64,000 nt of DNA from contig JAWWNJ010000228.1 in the NCBI GenBank assembly GCA_037176885.1, forward strand, positions 124,001-188,000, in the 5' to 3' direction. Shown one piece after another: positions 33,014-43,461 of the stretch. Made by a program: the position numbers and the translations under genes. Position 1 is the first letter of the stretch; every line of letters starts with the position of its first letter. The DNA comes from Favolaschia claudopus (Eukaryota; Basidiomycota; Agaricomycetes; Agaricales; Mycenaceae). The notes beneath the pieces were generated by a model that did not search any database, was not told the DNA's origin, and saw nothing but the letters and a program-made list of their open reading frames with translations.

Positions 33014-34447
33014 TCTCCATACCTTCTCATGGTGTATTACTTTGAATTTGAAGGAACGTCGTCTGTCGTCTGGAAGTTCGTTGATGTAAATTGTCGTACA
33101 AAGCCGAACACGACGAAACGAAACGACTGCAGTGATCAAGATAACCGCACACCCCCTCCGGGACACGAATTCGTGCTCGGAGGCTGCTGTGCGGTTCATC
33201 TGACAGTAGCACGTCGTACGTGGGACGGTGGCTCGTTACTAGGCGGCGAATGCGAATGTGGATGGTGGCGGCGGGGGTACTGACGAGCGAGGGCGACGAC
33301 GGTGAGAGCGGCGGGCTACGATGACGGGAGCGGTGGGCCGCGACAACGAAGGCGGCGAGCGGGGGGACCGAGAATTGGCGAAGGGCGTCGGCGTGTGTAA
33401 CGCTGTCGTGCTGAGCAGACACAGAACCCGTTAGCAGAAATTCGGTCTATCAAAACTACTGAGACACACCTTTCACCTTGATAATAACACCCAAATTCAT
33501 AATTCCCAGTTATTTTGAAGATTGTAGATACAATAAACAAGAGTTAAGATTGTTGAAGAGGCTCAGTCGAAGAATACGAGAGAAGGCGGTGGAGGAGGAC
33601 TTGAAACGACTCAAACGAGTCGAAAACTTGATGAGGTCGAGATCAGGGTGCGAGGTGCGCCGTGTGAGTCGGGGGCCGAACAAGATTATACATAGGCGAA
33701 TGAGAGGGAGGCTGTCGAGGCGGGAAGAGGGAGAAGGCTGGAGAGAGTGTGGAAGAAGAGCTGATTTGCCGCGACAGCTGTCGTTGCGTTGGCGGTGTCC
33801 GGCTCCGGCGTCTCAAACAAAAATATCTTGATTTTCATTCGCCGTGTCCCAAGTCCATTCGGGGAATGTGCCCCGAATGGACTTGGGACATGCCGCAAAC
33901 TTGAATTCAAGCCGCGGCCGGAATAGGACTTGGGAATCAAGATGTATTTTCTACAGAACTCCCGCGCCAACGTGTATCGGGCTCCGAGAGCACGGGAGGG
34001 AATAGAAACTTGATTCTGAAATTCCCTCCCTTTTTCCTCTTTTTTCTCTCTTTTCTCAACTTGAAAAAACTTGATTTCTCTCTCCCATCCACAGACATGG
34101 GACATGGGCCATTTTCTACAGAACTCCCGCGCCAACGTGTATCGGGCTCCGAGAGCACGGGAGGGAATAGAAACTTGATTCTGAAATTCCCTCCCTTTTT
34201 CCTCTTTTTTCTCTCTTTTCTCAACTTGAAAAAACTTGATTTCTCTCTCCCATCCACAGACATGGGACATGGGCCTTTGAAAACGATAGACACTTTGAAC
34301 TTTCGAGCTGAATTCGGGCCGGCCAAATTTCAAATTTCAGTGCTCGCACCTCCGGAGTTGTGATTGATCGGAATCTGGCTGCGTTGGAGCTCTACGACGC
34401 GAACTGAGCTCTAAAATCGAAATTGTCTATCGTTTTCAAAATAGCTG
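33014..34447. other. Noncoding right arm of the 6.8-kb transposon with hairpins and a duplication
   Basis: It holds a perfect 20-bp hairpin with a 6-base loop (33845-33864 against 33871-33890), a 165-bp tandem duplication (33947-34111 and 34112-34276), and a 17-bp inverted repeat TTTGAAAACGATAGACA (34276-34292) against 34424-34440 that overlaps the right TIR. The open frames in the duplication are by-products of the repeat. Confidence 0.7.
33947..34276. repeat. 165-bp tandem duplication
   Basis: Two consecutive copies start TTTTCTACAGAACTCCCGCG and end GACATGGGACATGGGCC. They appear identical by eye, so the duplication is recent. Confidence 0.85.
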
Positions 34448-34449
34448 GA

Positions 34450-35329
34450 AACGGCGCTGCGTTGTTTTATTGGTTCAAAGTCGGAGTGGAAGCCCTACGT
34501 GTCTGCTCTTGGTCTATCCTACAACACCACACCGCATTCCAGCTCCGGGTTCTCTCCAGCATACCTTCTCCGTGGTTTTCAGCCTAGAACCTCGACTTTG
34601 TTGACTGGCTTGTAGGCTGTGGACCGTCCCGTCGACGCTGGGGGGGAAGGAGAAGACAAGATGTTAGCCGACAAAATTCACACAGTGGCTGATCCGACGG
34701 ATCATCACGGCAAACGCTCCGAACAAATCGTCGACGGACTCCCCATCGCAGATCCTCGAGCAGGAGCAATGATAGAGCAATTTGAAGCACTCCGAACTCG
34801 CGCAAAGGAGTCAATTCTTCTTGCTCAAGTTTTTCAACGACGAGCTTACAATAAAGGTCGGCTCACCACGGAATTTGAAGAAGGGGATCTCGTTCTCATC
34901 AACCCTCACTCATTGCGCTTGCTACGAGAGGAAAAGGGAGTCGGCAAGAAGCTCCTTTTCCTAAATTTGACGGTCCTTTCGAAATCAGCGGGAAACTGAG
35001 TCCTGTCACTTATCGTTTCATATGGCATGCACCCGATAGTGAATATTGCGCACTTGGAGCCGTACAACGCGTCACCTCCGGAACTTGGCGACCGTCCTTT
35101 GCATTCCCTCAATCGCGACGACTTCGATAAACTTCCGGAAGTCGAAATTGAGCAAGTTCTTGCGGAGCGCTGGCGGAAAGTGCGAGGTCGACGGGTCCAG
35201 CAATTCAAAATTCGCTGGAAAGGCTTCGGGCCTGAAGATGATGAGTGGATGACAAAAAAAGGACTCCGGAACGCACCTGAAATCCTTGACGCATGGATTA
35301 ACCGCAACAGGCTTGCAGCTGATAATTGA
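34450..35329 (+). pseudogene. Integrase tail and chromodomain of the old Gypsy element
   Basis: It continues the frame broken at 27624: WKPYVSALGLSYNTTPHSSS and SPAYLLRGFQPRTSTLL. A stop (TAG, about 34612) and a deletion or frameshift before SYGMHPIVNIAHLEPY follow. The C-terminus VEIEQVLAERW..FKIRWKGFGPEDDEWM is a chromodomain, the module that directs such integrases to modified histones. Confidence 0.75.
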
Positions 35330-35390
35330 TTTCGACTGCGATCTTGCTGCGATCCAAAACTTTCGAAAATCACCTGCTTGGTTCGTCTCA

Positions 35391-35828
35391 AGGCCCCGGG
35401 AAGCTCCACCAAAGGGTTGTCCGAGAAATTGCGTTTTTGAGGCCAGATTTTGGCCATTTCCTTGTCCGGAAATTGCGTTTCCGAGGGGCAAATCTGAGCA
35501 ACTTTATTGAGCCTTGTCAGAAAATTGCGTTTTTGAGGGCGGCGGAGCCTGGAGTTGGTAAATATAGTATCTTTCTTCAGATCTAATCTCCAGGGAGCCG
35601 AAGCAGCTTACAATAATGTTCAGAGAACGCCGTCGGTGAAACTGGAGACAATTTAAAGAAAATTTGGCGAAAATTTGGAATTGCGTGACACATTTTGGCG
35701 GAGTCACGGCCTGTGACTTGTCACGACCCTTGTCCGAAATTGCGTTTTTGAGCCCCAGAGAATTGCGTTTTTGAGGCCAAAATCCAGAAAATTTCCGGAC
35801 AACCCTTTGGTGGAGCTTCCCGGGGCCT
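35391..35828. mobile_element. 438-bp hAT-like MITE with 33-bp perfect TIRs and 8-bp duplication
   Basis: The ends AGGCCCCGGGAAGCTCCACC... (35391-35423) and the exact complement (35796-35828) are flanked by TCGTCTCA on both sides (35383-35390 and 35829-35836). The body carries five same-direction copies of an AATTGCGTTTTTGAGG word (near 35427, 35470, 35523, 35738 and 35761), most preceded by TTGTCCG. The 8-bp duplication fits the hAT superfamily. There is no coding capacity. Confidence 0.85.
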
Positions 35829-35913
35829 TCGTCTCATTTAGACCCTTCGTTTCGGCTCCATCTTCTGTATTCCGTCTTTTCTCCCTAACTCAGCCTATCC
35901 TTTCGACTTCACA

Positions 35914-36408
35914 ATGTCTTCTGCCTACTCTGCGCTCTTTAGCAACCCTCCTTTGGCTTTTTCCCAGCCTTCGAATCAATCCATCGTTCCAACCAATCCC
36001 TCCTTCTCTCCTCCCCCTCTTGAGGATGTCTCCTCCCCTGCTGCCGCAGATGCAAACGACTACGACACCGGAAGCGATTCCTCCATGAAGGACGACGACG
36101 CGGAGAGCATCATCTACCTCGGTACCCGCTATGTCGACGATCCCAACACAGTCGTCACTGTTAACGGTGTTGATCCTGCCGATGCCTTCGTTGACAAACC
36201 GACCATTTCCTCTGCGTTCAAATGCGTGCAGATGCTGGTCGGAGGAAACGATGACCTTACCACGCTTATCGACGCAGCGCTTGCCGGCCGCCATTTCGCC
36301 TCAGCCGAGTTTGCTATCTGCCAGAACACCGACGGGAAATTCAGTCTCATTCCCTTACTCAACACCACTCTTCGGCAGTGCCTTATGGTGGCGGACCGAA
36401 CTTCGTGA
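35914..36408 (+). CDS. Hypothetical protein fragment, acidic/Ser-rich, 164 aa
   Basis: A CT-rich leader precedes ATGTCTTCTGCC. The product begins MSSAYSALFSNPPLAFSQPS, has an acidic region with SIIYLGTRYVDDPNTVVTVN, then LVGGNDDLTTLIDAALAGRH and FAICQNTDGKFSLIPL. Codon use and composition look coding. The frame ends abruptly in unrelated AT-rich sequence, so the gene is probably truncated or has further exons that I cannot trace. The leader begins just outside the MITE at 35828, so the MITE landed in its promoter region. Confidence 0.45.
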   Translation: MSSAYSALFSNPPLAFSQPSNQSIVPTNPSFSPPPLEDVSSPAAADANDYDTGSDSSMKDDDAESIIYLGTRYVDDPNTVVTVNGVDPADAFVDKPTISSAFKCVQMLVGGNDDLTTLIDAALAGRHFASAEFAICQNTDGKFSLIPLLNTTLRQCLMVADRTS

Positions 36409-37255
36409 CAAACTTTTTACCCGATTTAGAAATCGTTACTAGTGCCTGAGTTTTGCCGGGATTTTGCTGAAACTGCGCAGAAAGCACCAGAAGAGATGGG
36501 TCTACTCATCTACTGGACCAAAAGTTTGAAAAGTGCAAAAAATGGTTTTCACACACAAATTTCGCGCTTTTGATGCCGGGCCGGGCATTAGCCGGTGGCT
36601 GTGTACGTCAATCACCTTCCTGTTTTGGTCCCTCGAGCACAAAAAAGTCTAGGTTTTGCAGCGAATGTTGGTTTGGGGGCATTTATTCATGTTCGTGCAA
36701 CGTCTTCAACAATACAGAACACTTTTACGCCCAATCCAAGGACTTTTTTTTTCTGACCTTCGCCCGAATTTCGTGCTTTTATTTCCCACGGTACAACCCC
36801 CCTCGAAATGAAATTTTGGCTATAAACTCGCACTCTGCGGTCCAGAATCTGCAATTTGGAGTGAAATTGAGCAAAATTACGGCTTGTCATGAAGTCTTGG
36901 CCGCAACCATACCAACTTGGGCGGCCTCATCCTCACTGCGCTCACTGGCCAGTTCGTCGGAAGTCGAGGCTTCAGGGCCAGGGCTGTCTCGTTTGCCATT
37001 CCGCAGCTCGCGCTCGCACAGACTGCCATGGAGACGCCAGCAGCCATCCTCTTCGTCTACAACAATTGTGACCACTCCGTTCGCGATTTCAATGATCGCG
37101 ACTCTGTTAAGATGCACCTCAGCACTATAACGGAAGTCGTGATTATCGGTGTGTTGCTCCTTGCGAAGATGATGGTGTCCACGAAGCGGATTCGCGAACA
37201 ATCTGCCTGCAGCCCTGGTGCGGGATTCGCGAAGTCTCTGGACGAATTCCTGGTC
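36409..37255. other. Unassigned; possible short coding fragment at 36893-37255 (+)
   Basis: 36409-36890 is AT-rich with no recognised feature. From about 36893 a plus frame reads GGLILTALTGQFVGSRGFRA and LAQTAMETPAAILFVYNNCD before it meets Copia sequence. It looks coding, but opposite-strand frames are also open, so the call is weak. Confidence 0.3.
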
Positions 37256-37460
37256 TCCAGTCTGACCGCTCCTGCTTCATCTTTGCTAGAGACTTGACGC
37301 GTGTCATCATTCCTATCTATGTTGATGACAGCACCATCGCTGCTAAAGACGATGCTGAAATTGACAAGGTCATTGAAGAGCTCTCTAAAGAGTTCAAGCT
37401 CAAAGATCTTGGTCCCACAGAGTGGTTGTTGGGTATCAAGATTGAGCGTGACCCCCAGAC
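37256..37460 (+). pseudogene. Copia reverse transcriptase fragment
   Basis: It nearly matches 56757-56961, including IIPIYVDDSTIAAKDDAEID (YVDD catalytic motif) and KDLGPTEWLLGIKIERD. It ends inside the RT and abuts an inverted piece of the same family's LTR. Confidence 0.8.
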
Positions 37461-37612
37461 CAGTAGGATCAGGTATCAGTGATAGGATCATAAAGGATCA
37501 CATGGATGCATAGGATCAGTAGGATCAGATATTGATGATAGGATCATAAAGGATCAAAGTGGTGACACTCATGAGAGTGAGAGATGTCAGAGGCAAAACC
37601 CACATTCCAACA
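37461..37612 (-). repeat. Inverted fragment of the Copia LTR
   Basis: The complement begins TGTTGGAATGTGGGTTTTGC, the start of the LTRs at 54708 and 57805, and continues through their TGATCCTA-rich part. It covers roughly the first 150 bp of the LTR. Confidence 0.8.
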
Positions 37613-38250
37613 ATTATGGTGATGATGACGATGATGGTGAACTGGACACTTTGCCTCACCCGATACCAGGTTCAGTGGGGGATAATCTAAGTCAGGCTGA
37701 TCCGCCGTCTATTGTCCATCCATCAAATAGGGGAGCTCCACCATTGCGCAAGGTCGCAGGCGTACGACAGGAACCTACTAGGCGGTCAACACGTCCACAT
37801 GCAAGGGCACAACATCCCACTGCTGAGTACGACAGAATAGCTGAAGGACCACAGCATCAGTCGCGTGATGCAGAGAATGCAGCACGTAAACAGGCGAAAG
37901 AAAATGAAGCTTCTGTCGAACCAGACATTGAAGTCCCTGATGCTCCAGAGGCAGTCTTGCTTGCTTCTCTTTGCTTGCTTCTCTAGATGATGCTATTGAA
38001 GAAACCTTTTTAGCTCAGAACCCTCTTGACCCTTCTAGTTGACAAGAAGCATTGCAGGGTCCTAATGCTGAACATTGGAAAGCTGGACTTGAAGAGGAAC
38101 TTGCTGGTTTCCGAGCAAATGATGTCTATGATGTTGTTCCCATACCAGACGGTGTCAAGCCTATTAAATCCAAAGTGGTTCCCAAAGTCAAAGTGGATGA
38201 AACAGGCAAAATTGCTCGTTACAAAGTCCGAATCGTTGCCAGAGACTGAG
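37613..38250 (+). pseudogene. Second Copia family: segment before RT, damaged
   Basis: It reads RRSTRPHARAQHPTAEYDRI, then after a frameshift and a stop EHWKAGLEEELAGF, KPIKSKVVPKVKVDETGKIA and YKVRIVARD, the typical entry to a Copia RT. It stops at the Harbinger element. The RT piece beyond that element (41717) resumes well downstream, so about 130 residues are missing. Confidence 0.7.
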
Positions 38251-38507
38251 AGGAGATAACTAGGGGCATTCAAAGTAAAATCGCGCTTTCGCGCTTACAA
38301 GGCTTTCGACGCTTTCGTGCTTACGCGGCAGAAGCGGCACCACCTGTCAAACACGGCAGCGCGGCAGTGCGTGACATTCCGTCACCGTTCCGTCACCAGT
38401 CCCGTTTTGGGAAGCCTCTTTAAAATTTTCTTCCTCTGCCCTCGACGCGTATTCTACTGGCGACACACTGACTTATACACTCTTTATCTTACACTATCCA
38501 AATACAA

Positions 38508-40025
38508 ATGGCTTCGGGTCCGCGCCGGTCACCTCGCAAGCACACACAGCCTAAAAAGGCTCCGAAGAAAGCTCCCGCTAAGAAGACTCGAGGCAAGAAG
38601 CAGGCCGAGCCGCCACTTCCGCCAATTGATTGGAAGGCCGATGAGTCGTCTCTTGTCTGGGCCTTGGTTGGGCGTATGGAGGTCAAGGAGAACCGGCTCG
38701 TTCTCTTTGGTAAAGACAGCACAGATGAGGTATGCTACGCAAATAGCCTCTCTACTTGTGACTGACATTCGGCCGCTCCAGAATACGGTCGGAGACAGCA
38801 AAGTTGTTTGCTACAAACGCATGGGCGCCGACATCATGCCCGAATACTTTGCTACCAGTCCAAACACTGTCGGCAGACGCATCAAGTTAAAAACAGAGTG
38901 GTATGTGATTTATCTATAAACGGCCACGCACCACATTCACCACGCCTCTCAGGCTGATCCGACAGTACAAGAAGTATTCTAAGAAGCTTCAAGTAACCGG
39001 TGGGGGCCTTCGGAAGGATGGTGACTGCGTCAGTGAAGGCGAAGAGGACGACGAGGATGAGGATGAGGCAAAGGATAGTGATGACGAGGATGAAACTGGC
39101 GACACATCTGGCGGTGCGAATGACGGCCCTACTGATGCTGTTCACCAATACCTCGCATGCTATATCTCAAAAGAGGGGCCTGACCACGATAGCGACGACC
39201 GCGCCAAGAATATATGGGGTATGTGCTCAAATTCTCCATCCTATTAGTTCTCCTAACTGTTTCGGTAGCCAGCATTATCAAGAAGTTCCCATTCTTCCCA
39301 GCACTGCACCGCTTCCTCGCTGCTCGCTCAAACATCGTCCCGCCGATGGTTACGACTGGTGTGGGACCCGCGGGACGTAAAGTCGTCCATCTTCAGCCCC
39401 CGACGCAGCGTCAGGTCATCTCGGATGATCTCATCGATCCTGCGCTTCGAAACATGACCACACCACGTCGTGCTAAGTCCCTCCCTGCCTCCAGCCCTGT
39501 TTCCATTTCCTCGTCTGAGCCATCTCCCATAAAACGCGACATCAAACCCGTAGGCGGTCAGACCACTCGGCTTTCTTCATTCGAGCAGGGCATGGCCAAA
39601 GTCCGCAGCCACAAACCGAGGCAGACATTTGAAGAGAGTCTCATTGGTCTCCAGAGGTAAGAATATATCTTTGCACTACAAGCTTTGAGCTGATCACTTG
39701 AGATAGAGAGATGATGGTTGCTGCGAATGCCCGTGAAGATGTAAAACTCCAGCACGCCCGTGAAGAGATCCGCATGAAGGAAATCGATCAGCTCATGAAG
39801 ATGCACTCCCTCGGTTTACTCACCACCGAAATCCTTGGGGAGCGCATCAAGATTGTCAATGCCAAGTACAATGATCCGCCGACTCCGGTCAAACGAAGGC
39901 GGTCTATTTCTCCGGTGGCTGGTTCTAGCAAGCGCCATCGCTATACGGCCTCATCGTCGTCATTTCTCGGAAGTCCCGGGAGCTCGCCGCAGCCTGGATC
40001 TGATAGCAATTTGGGTTCGCGATAA
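38508..40025 (+). CDS. Harbinger accessory DNA-binding (Myb/SANT-like) protein, 5 exons, 437 aa
   Basis: Exons 38508-38729, 38782-38900, 38953-39218, 39269-39656 and 39707-40025 join in frame. The N-terminus is strongly basic and Lys/Pro-rich (RRSPRKHTQPKKAPKKAPAK). The next part, from WKADESSLVWALVGRM to GRRIKLKTEW and IRQYKKYSKKL, fits the three-helix Myb/SANT-like fold, although the usual Trp spacing was not verified. An acidic tract, a helix NIWASIIKKFPFFPALHRFL, a Ser/Pro linker with basic patches, and a C-terminal charged helix follow. In Harbinger elements this protein binds the ends and brings in the transposase. No lesion was found. Confidence 0.7.
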
Positions 40026-40131
40026 ATTTCTTACGCTCATTCAAAAGTTTTCTTCATATACGTATGATTGTTTGCTATATCTTACTATTACTACTTCGCA
40101 TTCTTTCTCTCGTTAATTAGCCTAATTTCTA

Positions 40132-41461
40132 TTAGTTGTTTTGTCCCCTACGATACTCAAGTAGCTCTGCAATCAACCTTTTGCGCTTTGCATCTCCGTC
40201 TGCATCTCTGTCTGCGACCTCCTCCTCTGGATTCCCCCGATCATCCTGCTCGTCCTGTGCTGAGTGTTGGCTCATAAACGACGCACCCGAAACTTCTCCT
40301 TCAACATCAATGACGAGATTGTGGAGGATAATGGCCACCGTAACCCATCGTAAGGCCTGCCAATGGCCATCATTTGAGTTGATGTTTACGCGCAGTCCAC
40401 GAAGGCTTTGGAAACGGCCTTTGATGGCCCCGATGCAGTGCTCGGAACGAACTCGAATGTGCGAGACAGCACCGTCGAAAGTTGCATTGTCGGGATGCAG
40501 AGAGGCCGGCCTCTTGTGTACGGGAATCATCCGAGGACTGAGAGCATATGCAGAATCACCCCATGCAAACTCTTCGCCTTGGAACAACCAGTTCGGGTGC
40601 AGGTATGCCGCAGTGCCTTCAAAGGCTGCCGAATCATGGGCTGAACCAGTGTGTCCATGCGAGTAATCTACAACACGGAGCGTAGAGGGGACATTTCCAA
40701 TCTGGAATGAGAAGTGTTAATTCGAAGTCATGTAAACTGATTTAACTGAATGACTGAACCTGAACGTTGAGACCGTAATTAGCCTTTCGGGTGTAGTATC
40801 CTTGGCCGTTCATTCCCGGCTTTGAATATAGGACCACAATGGTTCCATCGTACATGATCCAACCCTCGCGCCACAGTCCTCGGAACCCCATATGCTTGTC
40901 CATCCAACCTTTCTCAGCCTCCTTTTCCTCTGTTGTCAACGGCCGAATAAAGGTATCATGAAGCGCCTCGATGGCTGTGAAGACTCGGTCTGTGTAATTC
41001 TCGACTGAGCCTGGACTGCACCCAGCGATACGAGCCACATCTTCGACAGAAGCCCCGTTGCCATATCTGCCCAGTCGATAAAGTGCAACTGCAAGTTGGA
41101 GATCCACAGGTGCTTGGGGGACGTTCGAGTTGTTGCTAAAAACTTCGTGGTCCTTTATCAGATCATAGATGACCTCAAAGACTAGCGGGGAGACACGAAG
41201 CATATTGGTGAAGCGGCCATGATCATTCGGGTTGCCAGCGTATACCCAAGCAAGATGGATGTTGCCAGCTTTAGCTACTACATGCCCACGATCCCTAAGA
41301 TAGCGGGTGTTTCGAATGGTATGAAGGGTCTGGATATCAAGTGACAGCTTGTTGACGAGATGTAGGAAATCTTCGCCATCGGGAGGCTGAAGTACATCCC
41401 GAATAACCATATGTGTGAGATATGCTCGGGTAAGCTTAGATCGGTGGCTTTGTTTGGGCAT
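40132..41461 (-). CDS. PIF/Harbinger DDE transposase, 2 exons, 423 aa
   Basis: Exons 41461-40760 (234 codons) and 40701-40132 (190 codons with stop) are joined through a 58-bp intron. A helix-turn-helix region with VEDVARIAGCSPGSVENYTD is followed by the DDE_Tnp_4-type core: WIMYDGTIVVLYSKPG (first Asp), SAHDSAAFEGT, EFAWGDSAYALSPRM (second Asp) and VRSEHCIGAIKGRFQSLRGL (Glu). The C-terminal tail is acidic then basic. The length and motif order match the family. No stop or frameshift is seen, so with its partner at 38508 the element may still be active. Confidence 0.85.
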
Positions 41462-41716
41462 TTGGCAGTAGAGATGTGGTGGGGGGAAGCAGGAGCAGTC
41501 TAGCTACATGCACACACTTAAATCGCGCTTGTATTCGCTCTAATCGATGAGATACAGCTACCTAATCCAAAACGGGACTGGTGACGGAACGGTGACGGAA
41601 TGTCACGCACTGCCGCGCTGCCGTGTTTGACAGGTGGTGCCGCTTCTGCCGCGTAAGCACGAAAGCGTCGAAAGCCTTGTAAGCGCGAAAGCGCGATTTT
41701 ACTTTGAATGCCCCTC

Positions 41717-42810
41717 AGAGATTCTAAAACTCGGATTTCATCGCTTGAATTCAGAGACCTGCCTTTATGTTTATAAAGAAGGCAAACAGACTTGTTTTGT
41801 TGTGGTCTATGTTGATGATCTTCTTGTTGCTGCAACTTCTAAAGAATTCTCTTCCAAAGTCAAAAGAATGCTTTCATCTACTTTTAAGATGCGAGACCTA
41901 GGTCCAGCCAAATACCTCTTTGGGATCGAGATCGTTCGAAACCGTAAGAAGCGCACCATTGCACTGAACCAGCGTCAGTATATTGATAAAGTCCTTTCTC
42001 GCTATGGCATGACAGACTGCAAACCTGTATTCACGCCTATGTCTACTGGAACCCCGCTCACAGAGAATGACCCTGATGACGACAGTATCATTACCCATAT
42101 GGCTATTGTCGAAGGTGGATCTATTGTTCCATATCAAAGTGTAATCGGGTCTGCTATGTATGCCATGCTAGGTACTCGACCAGATCTTGCATACAGTGTA
42201 GGAGTACTTGGTCGATTTAGTGCAAAGCCAAAGAGAATTCATTGGGCAGCAGCAAAACGACTTCTTCGATACCTCAAAGGCACCCGTCATTGGGAACTTG
42301 TATACAACGGGGCTGACATCAGCATGGACATGCAATTTCTGGGATACAGTGATGCCAATTGGAATGGAGACAGAGATACATCCCGTTCTACTTCTTTGTC
42401 AACTCTGGAGCAATCGGATGGTCTAGCCGTCAGCAATCCATGGTCGCTCTATCTTCTACTGGGAGTGAATACATTTGCAGGACAACATCTAGCATGGTTA
42501 AGATCCTTTTTTGACGAACTAGGTCAACATCAGAGAAATCCCACTGAGTTGAGATGTGATAATCGAGCTGCCATTATTCTGTCCCAGGATCCCCAATACC
42601 GCGCTAGGACTCAGCATATACAAAGAAAATATCATTTTGTCCGTGATGACTTGGTTCGCACCGGAGAATGTATTGTCTTGTGGTATCCTACAGATGAAAT
42701 GGTGGGCCGTGGCCGATATTTTCACAAAACCTTTATCTCATGACAAGCACTCCAAATTCTGTCTATCTATGGGACTACGGCCTGGGTCGAGTGGGGGTCT
42801 CAGAATATGA
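41717..42810 (+). pseudogene. Second Copia family: RT C-part and RNase H, frameshifted
   Basis: LKLGFHRLNSETCLYVYKEG, VVVYVDDLLVAAT (YVDD) and MRDLGPAKYLFGIEIVRNRK lead to RNase H with FLGYSDANWNGDRDTSRSTS. A frameshift follows (the next frame gives SGAIGWSSRQQSMVALSSTG). A further small insertion lies in DEMV/DIFTKPLSHDKHSKF. The end at about 42810 has a G-rich tract followed by possible LTR sequence. Confidence 0.75.
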
Positions 42811-43459
42811 ATTATTCCGGATAGCCGCCCCGCCGCTCCGGCCCTTGGTAGTTATCTGATACTTATACAGCCTTGTTCTTACATATAAACCGCGCTCGTC
42901 TGTCCACCACCCTCAGTCTTTCATCCCACATTGCGGGAGACTGAGGTTATTGCGCCTTCCGCGCATTTTCAGATTCTGTTACACTCCATCTGCCCCATCT
43001 CCCCAATTTCAATTGCAGTACAGTGTAGTAAGGCTCAATGGGGAAGGAGGGGTCGATGGTGATTATTTTTCTTTCGTCACACCCGTTGACCGCAGACTCG
43101 TCAATTAGTTCGGGACTCTATGCCTCACGTTAGCACTACCTACTGTATTAATTTGGGATGCAGAAAGACAATGAGTATTGCTCGAAGCCGGCTTTTGTGT
43201 CAATCCGTGAGAAATCAAGGAATTGGTGACTTTCTTATCGGGGATCCTGCTGCAACGGGGGAACTTTTTGCCTCAGAACAAATTCTGGTCAAAAGATCTT
43301 GATATTTGCTATGTTTCCTAGCGCATATGTGAGAGGATCCGGCGAAAGATGCGGTCGAACGGAAATGGACAAGATCATGCACGTGGAAGCGTGACACCTG
43401 TTTGTTGACGCGTCTGTTTGTCACCTCTCTCCGTCTTCTCTGGCCAATCCTTACTGTTC
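42811..43459. other. Noncoding, possible remains of a Copia LTR
   Basis: The sequence after a G-rich tract at 42785-42800 may be a decayed 3' LTR, but no partner copy lies in the window. The rest (43000-43459) shows no gene. A TTGATATTTGCTATG word at 43302 resembles the hairpin at 10481. Confidence 0.35.
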
Positions 43460-43461
43460 AG

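Larger units (their letters stand above)
27625..34447 (+). mobile_element. 6.8-kb DNA transposon carrying an exonuclease-domain transposase
   Basis: The borders are fixed by 15-bp perfect terminal inverted repeats CAGCTATTTTGAAAA (27625-27639) and its complement (34433-34447). The dinucleotide GA lies outside each end, and joining the flanks at one GA restores the integrase frame of the host Gypsy (NQFIETALRCFIG). Inside are one large multi-exon gene and, at both ends, hairpins built from GGACATGGG-type motifs. I cannot assign a superfamily: a 2-bp GA duplication is unusual. Confidence 0.8.
23331..35340 (+). mobile_element. Old chromodomain Ty3/Gypsy element, split by two insertions; LTRs not found
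   Basis: Gag, RT, RNase H, integrase and a chromodomain follow in order but are interrupted by a MITE (25212-25508) and by a 6.8-kb DNA transposon (27625-34447). Removing either insertion with one copy of its target duplication restores the coding frame. Other lesions are frameshifts in gag, no protease between gag and RT, an in-frame stop and a small deletion in the integrase tail, and Asp to Glu at the second integrase catalytic position. The borders are approximate. Confidence 0.75.
38262..41715. mobile_element. PIF/Harbinger transposon, 3.45 kb, 149-bp perfect TIRs, two genes
   Basis: The terminal inverted repeats 38262-38410 and 41567-41715 appear identical over 149 bp and start AGGGGCATTCAAAGTAAAAT. 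Inside, a DNA-binding accessory gene (+) and a DDE transposase gene (-) converge. This is the two-gene layout known for PIF/Harbinger elements, which normally duplicate 3 bp. Here the flanks (AACT and CAGA) show no duplication. Because Copia sequence is also missing at this site, a later deletion or recombination beside the element is likely. Confidence 0.88.

Noticed and set aside
33686..34333. 215-aa minus-strand frame with two identical repeats (EREIKFFQVEKREKKEEKGR)
   Set aside because: The protein repeat is only the 165-bp DNA tandem duplication read backwards; no introns, start context or homology supports a gene.
36409..36890. Possible MITE beside the hypothetical gene at 35914
   Set aside because: No inverted ends or target duplication could be matched.
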